Assembly (NCBI RefSeq): GCF_017744835.1
Contig: NZ_JAGIAM010000006.1
Coordinates: forward strand, 1 to 64,000
Length of the DNA stretch: 64,000 bases
Source: Sphingomonas sp.
Lineage (GTDB): Bacteria; Pseudomonadota; Alphaproteobacteria; Sphingomonadales; Sphingomonadaceae
Direction of reading: 5' to 3'
Shown: piece by piece, positions 10,508 through 19,708 of the stretch
Layout of the letters: each line of letters starts with the position of its first letter
Numbering within the stretch: the stretch's first letter is position 1
Notes under the pieces: model-generated
Database searches by the model: none
Told to the model about the DNA's origin: nothing
What the model saw: only the letters and a program-made list of their open reading frames with translations
Position numbers and translations under genes: made by a program

Positions 10508-11461
10508 GTGAGCCCGACAAATCCGCGCATCTTACCCTACGGCGAGGCCGCGATCGCGGAAGCAGCGGCGGTGATTCGCGCCGGCGGGTGCGTCGCGGTG
10601 CCCACCGAGACGGTCTATGGCCTGGCCGCCGACGCAACCGATTCGCAGGCCGTGGCGGGCATCTATGCAGCCAAGGGGCGGCCGAGCTTCAATCCCCTGA
10701 TCGTCCATGTGCCGGACCTGGAGGCGGCCGAGCTGGTCGCGGTGTTCGACGAGGACGCGCGCGCGCTCGCCCGGCGCTTCTGGCCGGGGCCGCTGACTCT
10801 GGTGCTGCCGGTGCGGCCCGAGGCGGGGATTTCGTCGCTGGTCACTGCGGGGCTCGACACGATCGCGCTTCGGGTGCCCGACCACCGCGCGATGCAGGCG
10901 CTGCTCGACGCATCGGGGCTGCCGCTCGCGGCACCCTCGGCCAACGCCAGCGGATCGATCTCGCCAACGCGCGCCGAGCACGTTGCCAAGAGCCTCGCCG
11001 GGCGCATTCCGCTGGTGATCGACGACGGCGCAACGCCTGCGGGGATCGAGTCGACGATCGTCCAGGGCCGGATCATCCTCCGCCCCGGTCCGCTGAGCCA
11101 GGCCGACCTGTTTCCCGGTACCGCGCCGATCCGGTCGGCGGCCGGGCCTCGGCCTTCGCCGACCGAAGCAATGACGTCGCCGGGCCAGCTCGAAAGCCAC
11201 TACGCGCCGGCCAAGCCGCTGCGGCTGGGCGCGACCGAGCGCCGCGAAGGCGAATGGCTGATCGGCTTCGGCGCGGTTGCGGGGGACGACACGCTCTCGC
11301 CCGCGGGCGATCTCACCGAGGCTGCAGCCAATCTCTTCGACGCGCTCCACCGCGCCGATGCATCGCCCGCGGGCGCCATCGCCATCGCACCGATCCCGCA
11401 GGCCGGCATCGGCCTGGCGATCAACGACCGGCTCCGCCGCGCCGCGCACCCGCGCACGTAA
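10508..11461 (+). CDS. L-threonylcarbamoyladenylate synthase, Sua5 type
   Basis: Makes threonylcarbamoyl-AMP from threonine, bicarbonate and ATP for the t6A37 modification of ANN-decoding tRNAs. The YrdC domain spans roughly residues 10-200 with PTETVYGLAADAT, KGRPSFNPLIVHV and the PSANASGSISPT loop. After a linker comes SPGQLESHYAPAKPLR and a Rossmann-like Sua5 domain, so this is the two-domain Sua5 form. A GTG at 10508 is given as start because sequence similarity begins at ILPYGEAAI; an ATG at 10460 with GGGGG upstream would add 16 residues but would overlap the divergent start. Confidence 0.9.
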   Translation: MSPTNPRILPYGEAAIAEAAAVIRAGGCVAVPTETVYGLAADATDSQAVAGIYAAKGRPSFNPLIVHVPDLEAAELVAVFDEDARALARRFWPGPLTLVLPVRPEAGISSLVTAGLDTIALRVPDHRAMQALLDASGLPLAAPSANASGSISPTRAEHVAKSLAGRIPLVIDDGATPAGIESTIVQGRIILRPGPLSQADLFPGTAPIRSAAGPRPSPTEAMTSPGQLESHYAPAKPLRLGATERREGEWLIGFGAVAGDDTLSPAGDLTEAAANLFDALHRADASPAGAIAIAPIPQAGIGLAINDRLRRAAHPRT

Positions 11462-11551
11462 CAGCTATTTACCCTGTCGCCTCCCTGCCGGTGCGCTAGG
11501 ATGCGCGCAGGTAATCGCGTGCCTTGGAGAAACAATCGCAGGAGAGGTGGC

Positions 11552-12289
11552 ATGACCAACGTGCAGCGTGGACTTGCGGAGTTCATCGGGACCTTCTGGC
11601 TGGTGTTCGGCGGATGCGGAAGCGCCGTGCTCGCAGCGGCTTTCCCGGATGTCGGGATCGGCCTGCTCGGCGTCTCGCTCGCCTTCGGCCTCACCGTCCT
11701 CACCATGGCCTATTCGATCGGCCATATCTCGGGCTGCCACCTCAACCCCGCGGTGACCTTCGGGCTCTGGGCGGGCGGACGCTTTCCGGCCCGGGACATC
11801 CCGCTTTATGTGACCGCGCAGGTGCTCGGCGCGATCGTCGCGGCGCTGGTGCTGCGCTACATCGCGAGCGGCGCCGAGGGCTATGCCGGCGGCCTCGCCT
11901 CTAACGGCTTCGGCGAACATTCGCCGGGCGGCTATGCGCTGAGCTCAGGGCTGGTGATCGAAGTGGTGCTGACGCTCGGCTTCCTGCTCGTCATCATGGG
12001 ATCGACGGACAGCCGCGCCCCCGCCGGCTTCGCGCCGATCGCGATCGGGCTGGCGCTGACGCTCATCCACCTGATCAGTATTCCGGTGACCAATACGTCG
12101 GTGAATCCGGCGCGCAGCACCGGGCCGGCGCTGATCGAGGGCGGGATCGCGCTCCAGCAGCTCTGGCTCTTCTGGGTGGCGCCGATCGTCGGCGGCGTGC
12201 TCGGCGGTCTGGTCTACAAGGCGCTGGGCGCCGAAGCCGCGAAGCGCCCGCCCGTCGAGGGCGAGCCGCTTCCGTCGGCTGTGGAGTAG
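11552..12289 (+). CDS. aqpZ: Aquaporin Z
   Basis: A 245-residue water channel of the MIP family. Both half-helix signatures are present, HLNPAVTFG in the first half and [13 protein letters not shown] in the second, with Arg after the second NPA as in the selectivity filter. [10 protein letters not shown] in helix 1 and SGCHLNP match AqpZ rather than glycerol facilitators, which have longer loops. AGGAGAGG lies just upstream of the ATG. A short charged tail ends the protein. Confidence 0.95.
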   Translation: MTNVQRGLAEFIGTFWLVFGGCGSAVLAAAFPDVGIGLLGVSLAFGLTVLTMAYSIGHISGCHLNPAVTFGLWAGGRFPARDIPLYVTAQVLGAIVAALVLRYIASGAEGYAGGLASNGFGEHSPGGYALSSGLVIEVVLTLGFLLVIMGSTDSRAPAGFAPIAIGLALTLIHLISIPVTNTSVNPARSTGPALIEGGIALQQLWLFWVAPIVGGVLGGLVYKALGAEAAKRPPVEGEPLPSAVE

Positions 12290-12305
12290 GGTCTGGCGGT
12301 CGCGC

Positions 12306-12854
12306 TTACTGCGCGGCCGCGCCTTCGCGGGTGCGATTGGCGAAGCTCTTGCGGAGCTTGCGCAGCTTGGGCGGGATCACCGCCAGGCAATAGGGATTCC
12401 GCTGGCCTTCGCCCTGCCAATATTCCTGGTGATAGTCCTCGGCGGGCCACCACTCGCCTAGCGGCTCGATGGTGGTGACGATCGGCGCGGGCCAGTCCGG
12501 CTGGGCACGCGCGATCGCCGCGCGCGCTTCGGCTTCCTGCTCCGGCGTGTGCGGGAAGATCGCCGAACGGTACTGGGTGCCGATGTCGTTGCCCTGGCGG
12601 TTGAGCTGGGTCGGATCGTGCGTCGCCAGGAAGATGTCGAGCAGCTCGCCATAGCTGATCTGGTCGGTGTCGAAGCTGACTCGGATCGCCTCGGCGTGGC
12701 CGGTGTCGCCGCTGCAGACTTCCTTGTAGGTCGGGTTGGCCTTGGTGCCGCCGATATAGCCGCTCTCGACCTTGGTGACGCCGATCACGTCGTTGAACAC
12801 CGCTTCGGTGCACCAGAAGCAGCCGCCTGCCAGGGTCGCGGTTTCGGTCGTCAT
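12306..12854 (-). CDS. msrA: Peptide methionine (S)-S-oxide reductase
   Basis: A 182-residue repair enzyme that reduces the S form of methionine sulfoxide. The catalytic cysteine is in [12 protein letters not shown] near residue 12, GYIGG and [11 protein letters not shown] follow, and EDYHQEYW closes the active site. NPYC in the C-terminal part is a candidate resolving cysteine. GAGGAG precedes the ATG by 7 bases. It is convergent with aqpZ and divergent from galE. Confidence 0.95.
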   Translation of the reverse strand: MTTETATLAGGCFWCTEAVFNDVIGVTKVESGYIGGTKANPTYKEVCSGDTGHAEAIRVSFDTDQISYGELLDIFLATHDPTQLNRQGNDIGTQYRSAIFPHTPEQEAEARAAIARAQPDWPAPIVTTIEPLGEWWPAEDYHQEYWQGEGQRNPYCLAVIPPKLRKLRKSFANRTREGAAAQ

Positions 12855-12948
12855 CAAAATCTCCTCACTTCGTCGCCACAAGATAAGGACGGCATGGCGC
12901 TCTGCAAACCGGGCGGTTAGTGCTGCGCCTGCGAAAAGGGAGACGGGA

Positions 12949-13947
12949 ATGCGCGACGGTACGGTGCTGGTGACGGGCGGGGCGGGCTATATCGGCAGCC
13001 ATGCGGTGCTCGCGCTGCTCGATGCGGGCTGGAAAGTTGTGGTGGTCGACAATCTGGTCACCGGCTTCGACTGGGCCGTGGACAAGCGCGCCCGGCTGGT
13101 CGTGGCCAACATCGAGGACGAGGCGACCGTCCGCCAGGCGATGCGCGACGAGGGCGTGATCGCGGTGATGCACTTCGCCGGATCGGTGGTGGTGCCGGAG
13201 TCGGTGAGCGACCCGCTCAAATATTATCGCAACAACACCGTCGCGAGCCGATCGCTGATCGAGAGCGCGGTCGCCGAGGGCGTGAAGCATTTCATCTTCT
13301 CCTCCACGGCCGCGACCTATGGCATCCCGGAGAAGGTGCCGGTCGCCGAGGACAGCCCCAAGTCGCCGATCAATCCCTATGGCATGTCCAAGCTGATGAC
13401 CGAGTTCATGCTGCGCGACGTCGCCGCGGCGCACCCGATCAACTATTGCGCGCTGCGCTATTTCAACGTCGCCGGCGCCGATCCGCAGGGCCGCTCGGGC
13501 CAGTCGACCGCAGGCGCGACGCATCTGATCAAGATCGCGGCCGAGGCGGCGACGGGCAAGCGTGCCGCGGTCTCGGTGTTCGGCACCGACTTCGCGACCG
13601 AAGACGGCACCGGCGTGCGCGACTATATCCATGTCACCGATCTGGCGGCGGCGCATGTCGACGCGCTCGACCTGCTGATCGCACGGCCCGAGGAGAGCCA
13701 TACGATGAACTGCGGCTATGGCCGCGGCTTCTCGGTGCTCCAGGTGCTCGACGCAGTCGATCGCGTGACCAACCGCAAGATCGAGCGCCGGCTGGAGGGG
13801 CGTCGCGCCGGCGATCCCGATGCGCTGGTCGCCGACAACAGCCGCATCCTGGCGACGCTGCCGTGGCGCCCGAAGCACGACGATCTGGAAGGGATCGTCA
13901 AGGATGCGCTGGCGTGGGAGCGAACGCTGGCCGAGCGGCAGGGCTGA
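12949..13947 (+). CDS. galE: UDP-glucose 4-epimerase
   Basis: A 332-residue short-chain dehydrogenase/reductase of the extended type that interconverts UDP-glucose and UDP-galactose for surface polysaccharides. GGAGYIGSH binds NAD at the N-terminus, FSSTAATYG carries the catalytic Ser/Thr, and NPYGMSK gives the YxxxK pair. [15 protein letters not shown] and [11 protein letters not shown] are GalE-specific. AAAAGGGAG lies upstream of the ATG. It stands alone; the pyruvyl transferase region 3 kb away may use its product. Confidence 0.94.
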   Translation: MRDGTVLVTGGAGYIGSHAVLALLDAGWKVVVVDNLVTGFDWAVDKRARLVVANIEDEATVRQAMRDEGVIAVMHFAGSVVVPESVSDPLKYYRNNTVASRSLIESAVAEGVKHFIFSSTAATYGIPEKVPVAEDSPKSPINPYGMSKLMTEFMLRDVAAAHPINYCALRYFNVAGADPQGRSGQSTAGATHLIKIAAEAATGKRAAVSVFGTDFATEDGTGVRDYIHVTDLAAAHVDALDLLIARPEESHTMNCGYGRGFSVLQVLDAVDRVTNRKIERRLEGRRAGDPDALVADNSRILATLPWRPKHDDLEGIVKDALAWERTLAERQG

Positions 13948-13960
13948 GTCCTCGGGGGGC

Positions 13961-14668
13961 TCAGGACTTGCCGAACAGCTTGAGCTCGATTCCCCACCAG
14001 AGCAGCGCCCAGCAGCTTCCGAAGGCCCAGCCGGCGAGCACGTCGCTGGGCCAGTGGACCCCGAGATAGACGCGGCTGACCCCGATCAGTCCGACGAGCA
14101 GAATGGCGACGCCGAGCACGAAGCCGCGCATCCGCCAGCCGCGGAGGACGGGGAAGAGCAGAGTCGCCAGCGTCAGATAGACGATCGCGCTGTTGGCGGC
14201 GTGGCCGCTCGGGAAGCTGTGCGAGGCTTCCTGCATCAGCCGCTCGACCAGGTCGGGTCGCGAGCGGGCGATCAGCGCCTTGACCAGCGTGACGGCTAGC
14301 GCGCCGAGGCTGGTGGCGGCGAGGACGAGCAACGCCGAGCGGAAGCGGCGGCGCAGCGCGAGGAAGCAGGCGGTGACCAGCACCACCATCGTCAGCACCG
14401 TCGTGCTCCCGAGCGCGGTCACGTCGCGCACCGCCGAAGGCAGCCAGGCTGGTCCGACCGGTTGCCCGGGATGGCCGGGCACGCGCATCGCCTGCATTAT
14501 CGCCCGGTCGATAGCCGCGGTGTCGCCCTCCATGATCTCATGGCCGAACCAGACCAGGCCCAGGAGCAGCAGCGCGACGGCGGCGAGCCCGACGATCGGC
14601 CAGGGGACGCGTCGCGACGCCGCCGCCTCGGGCTTCAGCGTCGCGACCGGATCGGGTGGACTCTCCAT
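13961..14668 (-). CDS. PAP2-family membrane phosphatase
   Basis: A 235-residue protein with about six membrane segments and the three phosphatase motifs in order: KALIARSRPD (KxxxxxxRP), PSGHAANSA (PSGH) and SRVYLGVHWPSDVL (SRxxxxxHxxxD). Such enzymes remove phosphate from phosphatidic acid or undecaprenyl pyrophosphate at the outer face of the membrane; which of these applies is not decided by sequence. It ends 13 bases from galE, convergent with it. Confidence 0.9.
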   Translation of the reverse strand: MESPPDPVATLKPEAAASRRVPWPIVGLAAVALLLLGLVWFGHEIMEGDTAAIDRAIMQAMRVPGHPGQPVGPAWLPSAVRDVTALGSTTVLTMVVLVTACFLALRRRFRSALLVLAATSLGALAVTLVKALIARSRPDLVERLMQEASHSFPSGHAANSAIVYLTLATLLFPVLRGWRMRGFVLGVAILLVGLIGVSRVYLGVHWPSDVLAGWAFGSCWALLWWGIELKLFGKS

Positions 14669-14691
14669 CCGCTCCTAATGGTGCAGCGGCG

Positions 14692-16785
14692 TCAGAGTTG
14701 CACGCGCAGCGTCGCGCGCAGGTCGCGGCCGGCGAGCGGGGCATAGTCCTTGAGCACGCTGGCGTGGCGGCGCGCCTCGACGTCGAAGATGTTGTTCGCC
14801 GAGAGCGTCAGGCTGGTGTTCGAACTCGCGCCGAACGGCTTCCAGGCGAGCGAGGCGTTGACCAGAGTGAAGCCCGCGGTCGGGGTCTCGAAGGCGGCGA
14901 TCCGCTCCTGCGCGAAGCTGTGCTCGACTTCGACGCGAGCGTCGAGCGCATCGGACTGCGCCTCGATCCCGCCCATCATGCGCAGCGGCGGAATGCGGGG
15001 AACGGGGCCCTGATCCACCACTTCGGCACGGACGTAATCGGCGAGCGCATCGGCGTTGAGCGTGAAGCCGCCGACGGTGCCGAGCCGCGCTGAGCCTTCG
15101 ACTTCGAAACCATAGTAACGCGCGTCGGCCTGGTTGTACTGGAACACCGGAAGATCGTCCTCGACTGCGCCGGTGGGCGCGTCGAAGATATAGTCCTTGA
15201 ACCAGCTGTAATAGGCGGCCGCCGAGAGGTTCCAGCCGTCGCCCGAACCCTTGAGCGTGGCCTCCGCGCCCCAGGCCTTTTCGGTGGTGAAGTCGGGATT
15301 GCCGATCTCGAACGCCTGGGTGCCGGCGTGCGGGCCGTTCGCGAAAAGCTCCTCCGCCGTGGGCGCGCGCTCGCTGCGCGACAGGTTGAGCCCGAAACGC
15401 AATCCGCTGCCCAGCGCATAGCTGGCGCCCAGCGATGCCGAGAAGCTGTCGAAACTGCGGTCAAGCAGCGGATTGCCGATGTCGGCATCCGCCTGCGCCC
15501 GAAGGTCGTTGTGCTCGTAGCGCAGGGCGCCTTCGGCCTTCAGCGCGCCGAAGTCGAGCGACTGGAGCGTGAACAGCCCGTACTGGTTGCTCTCGTTGCG
15601 CGGCAGGAACTTCTCGTCGCCGACGATGCGCGTGGTCCGCGTCGAGAATTGACCGCCGCTCACGCCTTCCCAGCGGCCGTGCGTCTCCTGCACCAGCTCG
15701 AGCCGCCCTTCGAAGCCCTGGCTGTAGAAGGTCGTGCCGATTTCGCCGGTGTCCGAAATCTCGCTGTGCTTATAGTCGGCGGCGGCGAGGCGCATGCGGA
15801 TCTGGTGGATGCCCGCGGTCTCGGTGGTGATTTCGCCGCGCGCGTCGAAGCGGGTCTGCTGGGCGTGGAGGCGCACCTGCTCGGCCTCGACGGAGGGATC
15901 GAGCGAATAGCGCACCGGAACGCCGTAGAGGCTGTCGTAGTGCGACACCGAAAAGCCCAGATTGCCGCGCTCGTCGACGATCGCGGCGCCACCGGCCACG
16001 TCCCAGGTGCGCGCGGCGGTGTTGGGGATTTCGCCCTCCAGGTCGGCGAGTTCGCGGATCGCTGGATCGGCGCTGGCCGCCGCCTGGGCGCGGAGCGCGG
16101 GGGCGAGGACATGGCCGCCCGAGCGCAGGTCACCAGACTTCATGTAGCTCCCGTCGGCGTGGAGCACGATCTTGCCCGCGGCGGGCACATCGGCCGACCC
16201 GGAAATCGTGCGCTCGTCGGCGGCGCTGCCATAGCCGGCGATGCCGTCGAAATGGAGCGGGCTCTCGGCCATTTTGCGCGGGATGCGGCTGTCGATGACA
16301 TTGACCACGCCGCCGATCGACGAAGGGCTGAACAGCAGCGCGGAGGGGCCGCGCAGCACTTCGATGCGGTCGGCGGTCAGCGGATTGATGATCGCGGCGT
16401 GATCGGCCGAGGTATTGGACACGTCGATGCTGCCGATGCCGTCGATCAGCAGCCGCGCGCGGTCGCCGGTGAAGCCGCGCAGCACGGGGCGTGAGGCATT
16501 GGGGCCGAAGGACGTCGCCGACACGCCCGGCTGGGCGGCGAGCGTCTCGCCGATCGTGGTGCGGCGCTCACGGCTGAGCTCTTCGTTGGTAAGCACGGCG
16601 GTGCCGCCGAGCACGTCCGCGGCTGCGCGGGCGCGCGTGCCGGTGACGACGATTTCCTGCTCGGGCTCGTCATGGTCCTGCGAGTCGGCCGCCGGAGCAT
16701 CGCTCGCCGTGGGGGCGGGCTTTTCCTCGGCATGGGCGGGGAAGGCGATCAGTGCGGCGGACGCGAGCAACAGGGTACGCAACAT
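14692..16785 (-). CDS. TonB-dependent outer-membrane receptor (possible zinc receptor)
   Basis: A 697-residue receptor. A signal peptide (about residues 1-22, ending in AHA) is followed by QEIVVTG, the TonB-box region, then a plug domain with RPVLRGFTGDRARLLIDGIG and DRIEVLRGPSALLF, and a 22-strand barrel ending in LRATLRVQL. The size and the plug are close to ZnuD-type zinc receptors, and a palindrome resembling a Zur site lies 50 bases upstream. The ligand is therefore a guess. It is divergent from the pyruvyl transferase gene. Confidence 0.9.
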   Translation of the reverse strand: MLRTLLLASAALIAFPAHAEEKPAPTASDAPAADSQDHDEPEQEIVVTGTRARAAADVLGGTAVLTNEELSRERRTTIGETLAAQPGVSATSFGPNASRPVLRGFTGDRARLLIDGIGSIDVSNTSADHAAIINPLTADRIEVLRGPSALLFSPSSIGGVVNVIDSRIPRKMAESPLHFDGIAGYGSAADERTISGSADVPAAGKIVLHADGSYMKSGDLRSGGHVLAPALRAQAAASADPAIRELADLEGEIPNTAARTWDVAGGAAIVDERGNLGFSVSHYDSLYGVPVRYSLDPSVEAEQVRLHAQQTRFDARGEITTETAGIHQIRMRLAAADYKHSEISDTGEIGTTFYSQGFEGRLELVQETHGRWEGVSGGQFSTRTTRIVGDEKFLPRNESNQYGLFTLQSLDFGALKAEGALRYEHNDLRAQADADIGNPLLDRSFDSFSASLGASYALGSGLRFGLNLSRSERAPTAEELFANGPHAGTQAFEIGNPDFTTEKAWGAEATLKGSGDGWNLSAAAYYSWFKDYIFDAPTGAVEDDLPVFQYNQADARYYGFEVEGSARLGTVGGFTLNADALADYVRAEVVDQGPVPRIPPLRMMGGIEAQSDALDARVEVEHSFAQERIAAFETPTAGFTLVNASLAWKPFGASSNTSLTLSANNIFDVEARRHASVLKDYAPLAGRDLRATLRVQL

Positions 16786-16834
16786 GGACGGTCGGGACCT
16801 TTCGGTGTGCAGTGCGGCGACGCGGTAACGGCGA

Positions 16835-16849
16835 TGATATAAAGTATCA
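16835..16849. promoter_or_regulatory. Palindrome TGATAT-AAA-GTATCA, candidate Zur-type operator
   Basis: Fifteen bases with 5 of 6 arm pairs intact in an AT-rich island of an otherwise GC-rich region. It is placed 50 bases before the TonB receptor start, where a repressor of that gene would bind. The AT-rich TGATA/TATCA arms recall Fur-superfamily (Zur) sites of alphaproteobacteria; assignment is inference. Confidence 0.42.
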
Positions 16850-16958
16850 AGAGCTTTTCGGTGAACCGTGCGGCCGCAGAGGAACCGCGTGGAGCGGGGG
16901 GCATTGGTGTGTGTCCCCGCGACGCCCCCGCGCCGCCGAGTTCGAGGCACATGTCGCG

Positions 16959-18026
16959 ATGACCCTCCCGGCCCGCAGGATCGGCGTCCTCACCTTCCAC
17001 CGCTGCATCAACTACGGCTCCTATTGGCAGGCGCGCTGCCTGGCCGAGGGGCTGCGCGGCTATCGCGCCGAGACCGAATTGCTCGAGCACGAGTCGCCGC
17101 AAGTCACGCGCGCCGAGTGGCGCTGCGCCTTCCAGCCGCTGCTGCCGCGCCGCACCGCGCGCGAGGATTTGCCGCGCTACGGCGCCAAGGCGCGCAAGTT
17201 CCTCGCCGCCTTCGATCGGCTGCCGCGCTCGCGCCCCTTCCCGCTCGACCGGCCCGAGGAACTGGGGCCGCAGGAGACGGTCGTCGTCGGTAGCGACGAG
17301 GTGTGGAACCTCCGCCACCCCTGGTACGGCGGCAAGCCGATCTTCTACGGCCAAGGGCTCACCGCCGCGCGGCTGGTCTCCTATGCCGCGAGCTTCGGCA
17401 ATCACGACGCCTCGGCCGGGCTGGGGCCCGACTGGGCGAGGAGCCTCGATCGCTTCGACGCGATCTCGGTCCGCGACGAGAACTCGCGCCGGCTGGTGCG
17501 CGACGCCACGGGCCGCGAGCCGGCGCTGGTGCTCGACCCGGTGCTGCAGTTCCCGCCCCGCGCAGAACCCGAAGCAGCCGAAGCGCCCTATGTCGCGGTC
17601 TATGGGCACAGCTTCCCCGGCTGGTACGCCGAGGCGGTGCGGCGCCGGGCGAGCCAGGCGGGGCTGCGGCTGCTCAGCATCGGCTACCGCAACGACTGGG
17701 CCGACGAGCACCGGATCGAGGCGGGGCCGGAAGAATTCGCGCGGCTGATCGCGGCCGCCGCCGCCGTGGCGACCAACTTCTTCCACGGATGCGTCTTCGC
17801 GTTGGCAAACGCCAAACCCTTCGCCTGCGTCGGGTCGGCTTATCGCTCGAACAAGCTGCGCGATCTCACGCAGGGACTGGGCGCGGCGCGGCACCTGGTG
17901 GAGGAGGATACGGGCCCGACGCGCATCCCGGACCTGCTCGCCACGCCGCTCGATGCCGCGATTCCCGCGCGCATCGCCGAGCTTCGCGCGCATTCAGATG
18001 CCTATCTGCGCCATGCGCTCGCCTGA
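16959..18026 (+). CDS. Polysaccharide pyruvyl transferase family protein
   Basis: A 355-residue protein of the WcaK/CsaB-like family, which adds ketal pyruvate to sugars in exopolysaccharides or secondary polymers. RIGVLTFHRCINYGSYWQ is the N-terminal signature, VVGSDEVWNLRHPWYGG the central motif, SYAASFGNH follows, and FFHGCVFALANAKPF the C-terminal one. Cytoplasmic, no signal peptide. It overlaps the next gene by 14 bases, so the two are translated together. Fusion or pairing of this family with an FrhB-like protein is common in polysaccharide clusters, but no glycosyltransferases lie here. Confidence 0.88.
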   Translation: MTLPARRIGVLTFHRCINYGSYWQARCLAEGLRGYRAETELLEHESPQVTRAEWRCAFQPLLPRRTAREDLPRYGAKARKFLAAFDRLPRSRPFPLDRPEELGPQETVVVGSDEVWNLRHPWYGGKPIFYGQGLTAARLVSYAASFGNHDASAGLGPDWARSLDRFDAISVRDENSRRLVRDATGREPALVLDPVLQFPPRAEPEAAEAPYVAVYGHSFPGWYAEAVRRRASQAGLRLLSIGYRNDWADEHRIEAGPEEFARLIAAAAAVATNFFHGCVFALANAKPFACVGSAYRSNKLRDLTQGLGAARHLVEEDTGPTRIPDLLATPLDAAIPARIAELRAHSDAYLRHALA

Positions 18027-19428
18027 CCGCGCCGCCGCGCCGGTGAGCCGCCGGCAGATCGTGGACTCGGGCCTGTGCATCGGCTGCGGCGCCTGCGCGC
18101 ATGCCGCGCCGGACGGGCGGATGGACTGGGATGCGCACGGGCTGCTCAAGCCGCGCGGTCCCGATCGCTGGCTACGCGCCCCCGACGCCGCACTCGCCCG
18201 CACCTGCCCTTTCTCGCCCGCGTCGGCGGACGAGGATGCGATCGCCTTGGCCCGCTTCCCCGATGCGCCTGCAGCCGACTCGCGCATCGGCCGCTTCGAG
18301 GCCGCCTATGTCGGTCATGCCGAAGACGCGTTCCGCATGGGCGGGAGCTCGGGCGGGCTGGTGAGCTGGGCCGCGGCCGAGCTGCTGCGGCAGGGGCTCG
18401 TAGACGGCGTCGCGCATGTCGCGCCCGCCGATCCGGAGCGGGAAGGGCGCTTCTTCGCCTATCGCATCGCGCGCACGGTCGACGAGGTCCGCGCCGGCGC
18501 CAAGTCGCGCTATTATCCGGTCGAGCTTTCGCGCGTGCTCGCCGAGATCCGGGCCACGCCCGGCCGCTATGCCGTTGTCGGCATCCCCTGCTTCATCAAG
18601 GCGATCAACCTGCTCCGGGCCGAGGACCCGCTGCTCGCCGAGCGGATCGCGTTCACGCTCGGCCTCTTCTGCGGCCATATGAAGAGTGCGCGCATGGTCG
18701 AGAGCTTCGCCTGGCAGCTCGGCGCCGATCCGGCGGCGGTGCGGGCGCTCGACTATCGGATCAAGGATCCCGGCCGCCCGGCCAATTGGTATCGCGCGCA
18801 TCTGGAGCTGCGCGACGGAAGCACGCGCGCGCAGGACTGGTGGCACCTCGCCGACGGCGACTGGGGTGCGGGCTTTTTCCAGAGCCCGGCGTGCAGCTGG
18901 TGCGACGACGTGGTCGCCGAGACCGCGGACATCGCGTTCGGCGACGCCTGGGTAGAGCCCTATTCGTCCGACGGGCGCGGGACCAATGTCGTGATCGCCC
19001 GCTCGCCCGCACTCGCCGCGCTGGTCGCCGAAGGAATGGGGCAGGGGCGGCTGCAGCTGGAGCCGGTGGATGCGGATTTCGTCGCGCAGACTCAGGCAGC
19101 AGGACTGCGCCACAGGCGTGAGGGCCTCGCCTGGCGACTGGCGCAGCCGCGCGCGGGGCTGCAGCCGCGCAAGCGCGTCCGGCCGGGCAAGGCCGGCCTG
19201 CCGCTCCGGCGGCGGCTGATCTATCGGCTCCGCCGCGAGATCGCCGAGTGGAGCCACCGCATCTTCCGCCTTGCGCGCCTGCTCGGTAGGCCCGGCATTT
19301 ACATCGGCTGGGCTCGGCTCGCGCTGGCGACCTATCAGGGCGTTACTTATTCGCGAGGCCGGATCGGGACCGTCATCGATTGGCTGGAGCGGCATTTCCT
19401 CGCGAAGAGCCGAGATTTGTCTGCGTAA
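18013..19428 (+). CDS. FrhB/FdhB-type iron-sulfur flavoprotein (coenzyme F420 hydrogenase beta-subunit family)
   Basis: A 471-residue protein. CIGCGACAHAA near residue 21 gives three cysteines of a [4Fe-4S] cluster and TCPF nearby the fourth. The FrhB N-terminal region has a GGSSGG turn, and the C-terminal region has VGIPCFIKAIN, CSWCDDVVAETADIAFGD and DGRGTNVV. A ~110-residue basic C-terminal extension rich in Arg follows. F420 is not expected in this organism, so the name reflects the fold only; family members in polysaccharide loci pair with pyruvyl transferases and may reduce a sugar or polyprenyl intermediate. The gene starts within the preceding one. Confidence 0.85.
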   Translation: MRSPDRAAAPVSRRQIVDSGLCIGCGACAHAAPDGRMDWDAHGLLKPRGPDRWLRAPDAALARTCPFSPASADEDAIALARFPDAPAADSRIGRFEAAYVGHAEDAFRMGGSSGGLVSWAAAELLRQGLVDGVAHVAPADPEREGRFFAYRIARTVDEVRAGAKSRYYPVELSRVLAEIRATPGRYAVVGIPCFIKAINLLRAEDPLLAERIAFTLGLFCGHMKSARMVESFAWQLGADPAAVRALDYRIKDPGRPANWYRAHLELRDGSTRAQDWWHLADGDWGAGFFQSPACSWCDDVVAETADIAFGDAWVEPYSSDGRGTNVVIARSPALAALVAEGMGQGRLQLEPVDADFVAQTQAAGLRHRREGLAWRLAQPRAGLQPRKRVRPGKAGLPLRRRLIYRLRREIAEWSHRIFRLARLLGRPGIYIGWARLALATYQGVTYSRGRIGTVIDWLERHFLAKSRDLSA

Positions 19429-19597
19429 TTCACTGCGATTGCGGGATCCAGTACGCACTTGAAAATGCGGCAAAAATGTTCGGCGTAGTGCCGCTGCGGG
19501 ACGGAATCGCTGCAGGCGCAGCGCCATTGTCACATTTGTCCGACGAACGGGTTGCAACTCTGCGAACGCATGGTACTCTTAGAACGTGAGCGATCAT

Positions 19598-19619
19598 TCC
19601 ATATGATGGGACATATGGA
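19598..19619. promoter_or_regulatory. Perfect 8-bp inverted repeat TCCATATG-N6-CATATGGA
   Basis: Located 90 bases before the long TonB receptor gene in a 280-base intergenic stretch that otherwise contains only weak features and an AGGGAGAGGG ribosome site. The length and symmetry suit a dimeric regulator. No regulator family is assigned. Confidence 0.5.
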
Positions 19620-19708
19620 TTCGGGCTCGAAACGCATCGAAGCATAAGCCCCGGCCCCAGGGGGACAAAAAAAGACAATCCGGGTCGGACACAGGGAGAG
19701 GGTACGAA

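Noticed and set aside
19570-19647. 25-codon frame starting MVLLERERSF in the gap before the long TonB receptor
   Set aside because: No ribosome site, and it merely contains the inverted repeat at 19598-19619.
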